A stretch of 5,901 nt of DNA from Deltaproteobacteria bacterium (lineage in GTDB: Bacteria > Desulfobacterota > Desulfobacteria > Desulfobacterales > Desulfobacteraceae), in NCBI GenBank assembly GCA_003647385.1, contig QMMT01000148.1:1-5901 (forward strand), in the 5' to 3' direction. Positions 5,891-5,901 of this stretch are shown here, piece by piece; position 1 is the stretch's first letter, and each line of letters opens with the position of its first letter. The notes under the pieces are model-generated. The model did no database searches. It had not been told where the DNA came from and saw only the letters and a list, made by a program, of their open reading frames with translations. The translations under genes and the position numbers were made by a program.

Positions 5891-5901
5891 CATTACAATA
5901 C

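Larger units (their letters stand above)
5655..5901. other. AT-rich non-coding region upstream of dnaA
   Basis: There is no credible reading frame on either strand. The region is strongly A/T-rich and contains the dnaA ribosome site, a candidate promoter, three related 9-mers and one near match to the classical DnaA box (TTATCCAAA, 5882-5890). It is the only intergenic stretch of notable length in the window and runs off the right edge, so any gene or origin beyond cannot be judged. Confidence 0.8.

Noticed and set aside
1..5901. CRISPR arrays, tRNA or rRNA genes, insertion sequences
   Set aside because: No regular spaced repeats, cloverleaf candidates, transposase motifs or terminal inverted repeats were found by reading both strands.

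Overview
The window is bacterial, AT-rich and gene-dense. It holds two converging gene groups, both built around DNA replication. On the plus strand lie the 3' part of a replicative helicase gene (dnaB, 1-966), an extended GTPase gene (hflX, 963-2585) and a small Cys-rich open reading frame (2655-2876). On the minus strand, read from the right, lie a divergent DnaA-type initiator gene (5654-4263) and an FAD-dependent D-2-hydroxyacid dehydrogenase of the GlcD family (4262-2883). The groups meet tail to tail with 6 bases between the last plus-strand stop and the glcD stop. The right end (5655-5901) is a very AT-rich non-coding leader upstream of dnaA.

The likely source is an anaerobic member of the Desulfobacterota (former Deltaproteobacteria), perhaps a Desulfobacterales-type sulfate reducer. 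This is inference: the long HflX with its own N-terminal domain, the unusual DnaA C-terminal signature, the soluble GlcD-type oxidase and the base composition all fit, but no marker gene here settles it.

Within groups the genes are tightly packed. The dnaB stop overlaps the hflX start (ATGA), and the dnaA stop TAA is followed directly by the glcD ATG (TAAATG), so translational coupling is likely in both. DnaB (fork helicase) and DnaA (initiator and helicase loader) act in the same pathway, and their genes face each other about 3.3 kb apart. HflX acts on ribosomes and GlcD in carbon and electron metabolism, so their presence is not explained by replication.

The points most worth following are: (1) a RadC/JAMM-like His-x-His...Thr-x-x-Asp signature in the N-terminal extension of HflX; (2) a DnaA whose ATPase and DNA-recognition residues depart from the usual pattern at several places while keeping core residues; (3) a set of three related 9-mers, partly palindromic, against the putative dnaA promoter, which could be an operator or an altered DnaA box; and (4) a small protein with a five-Cys cluster.
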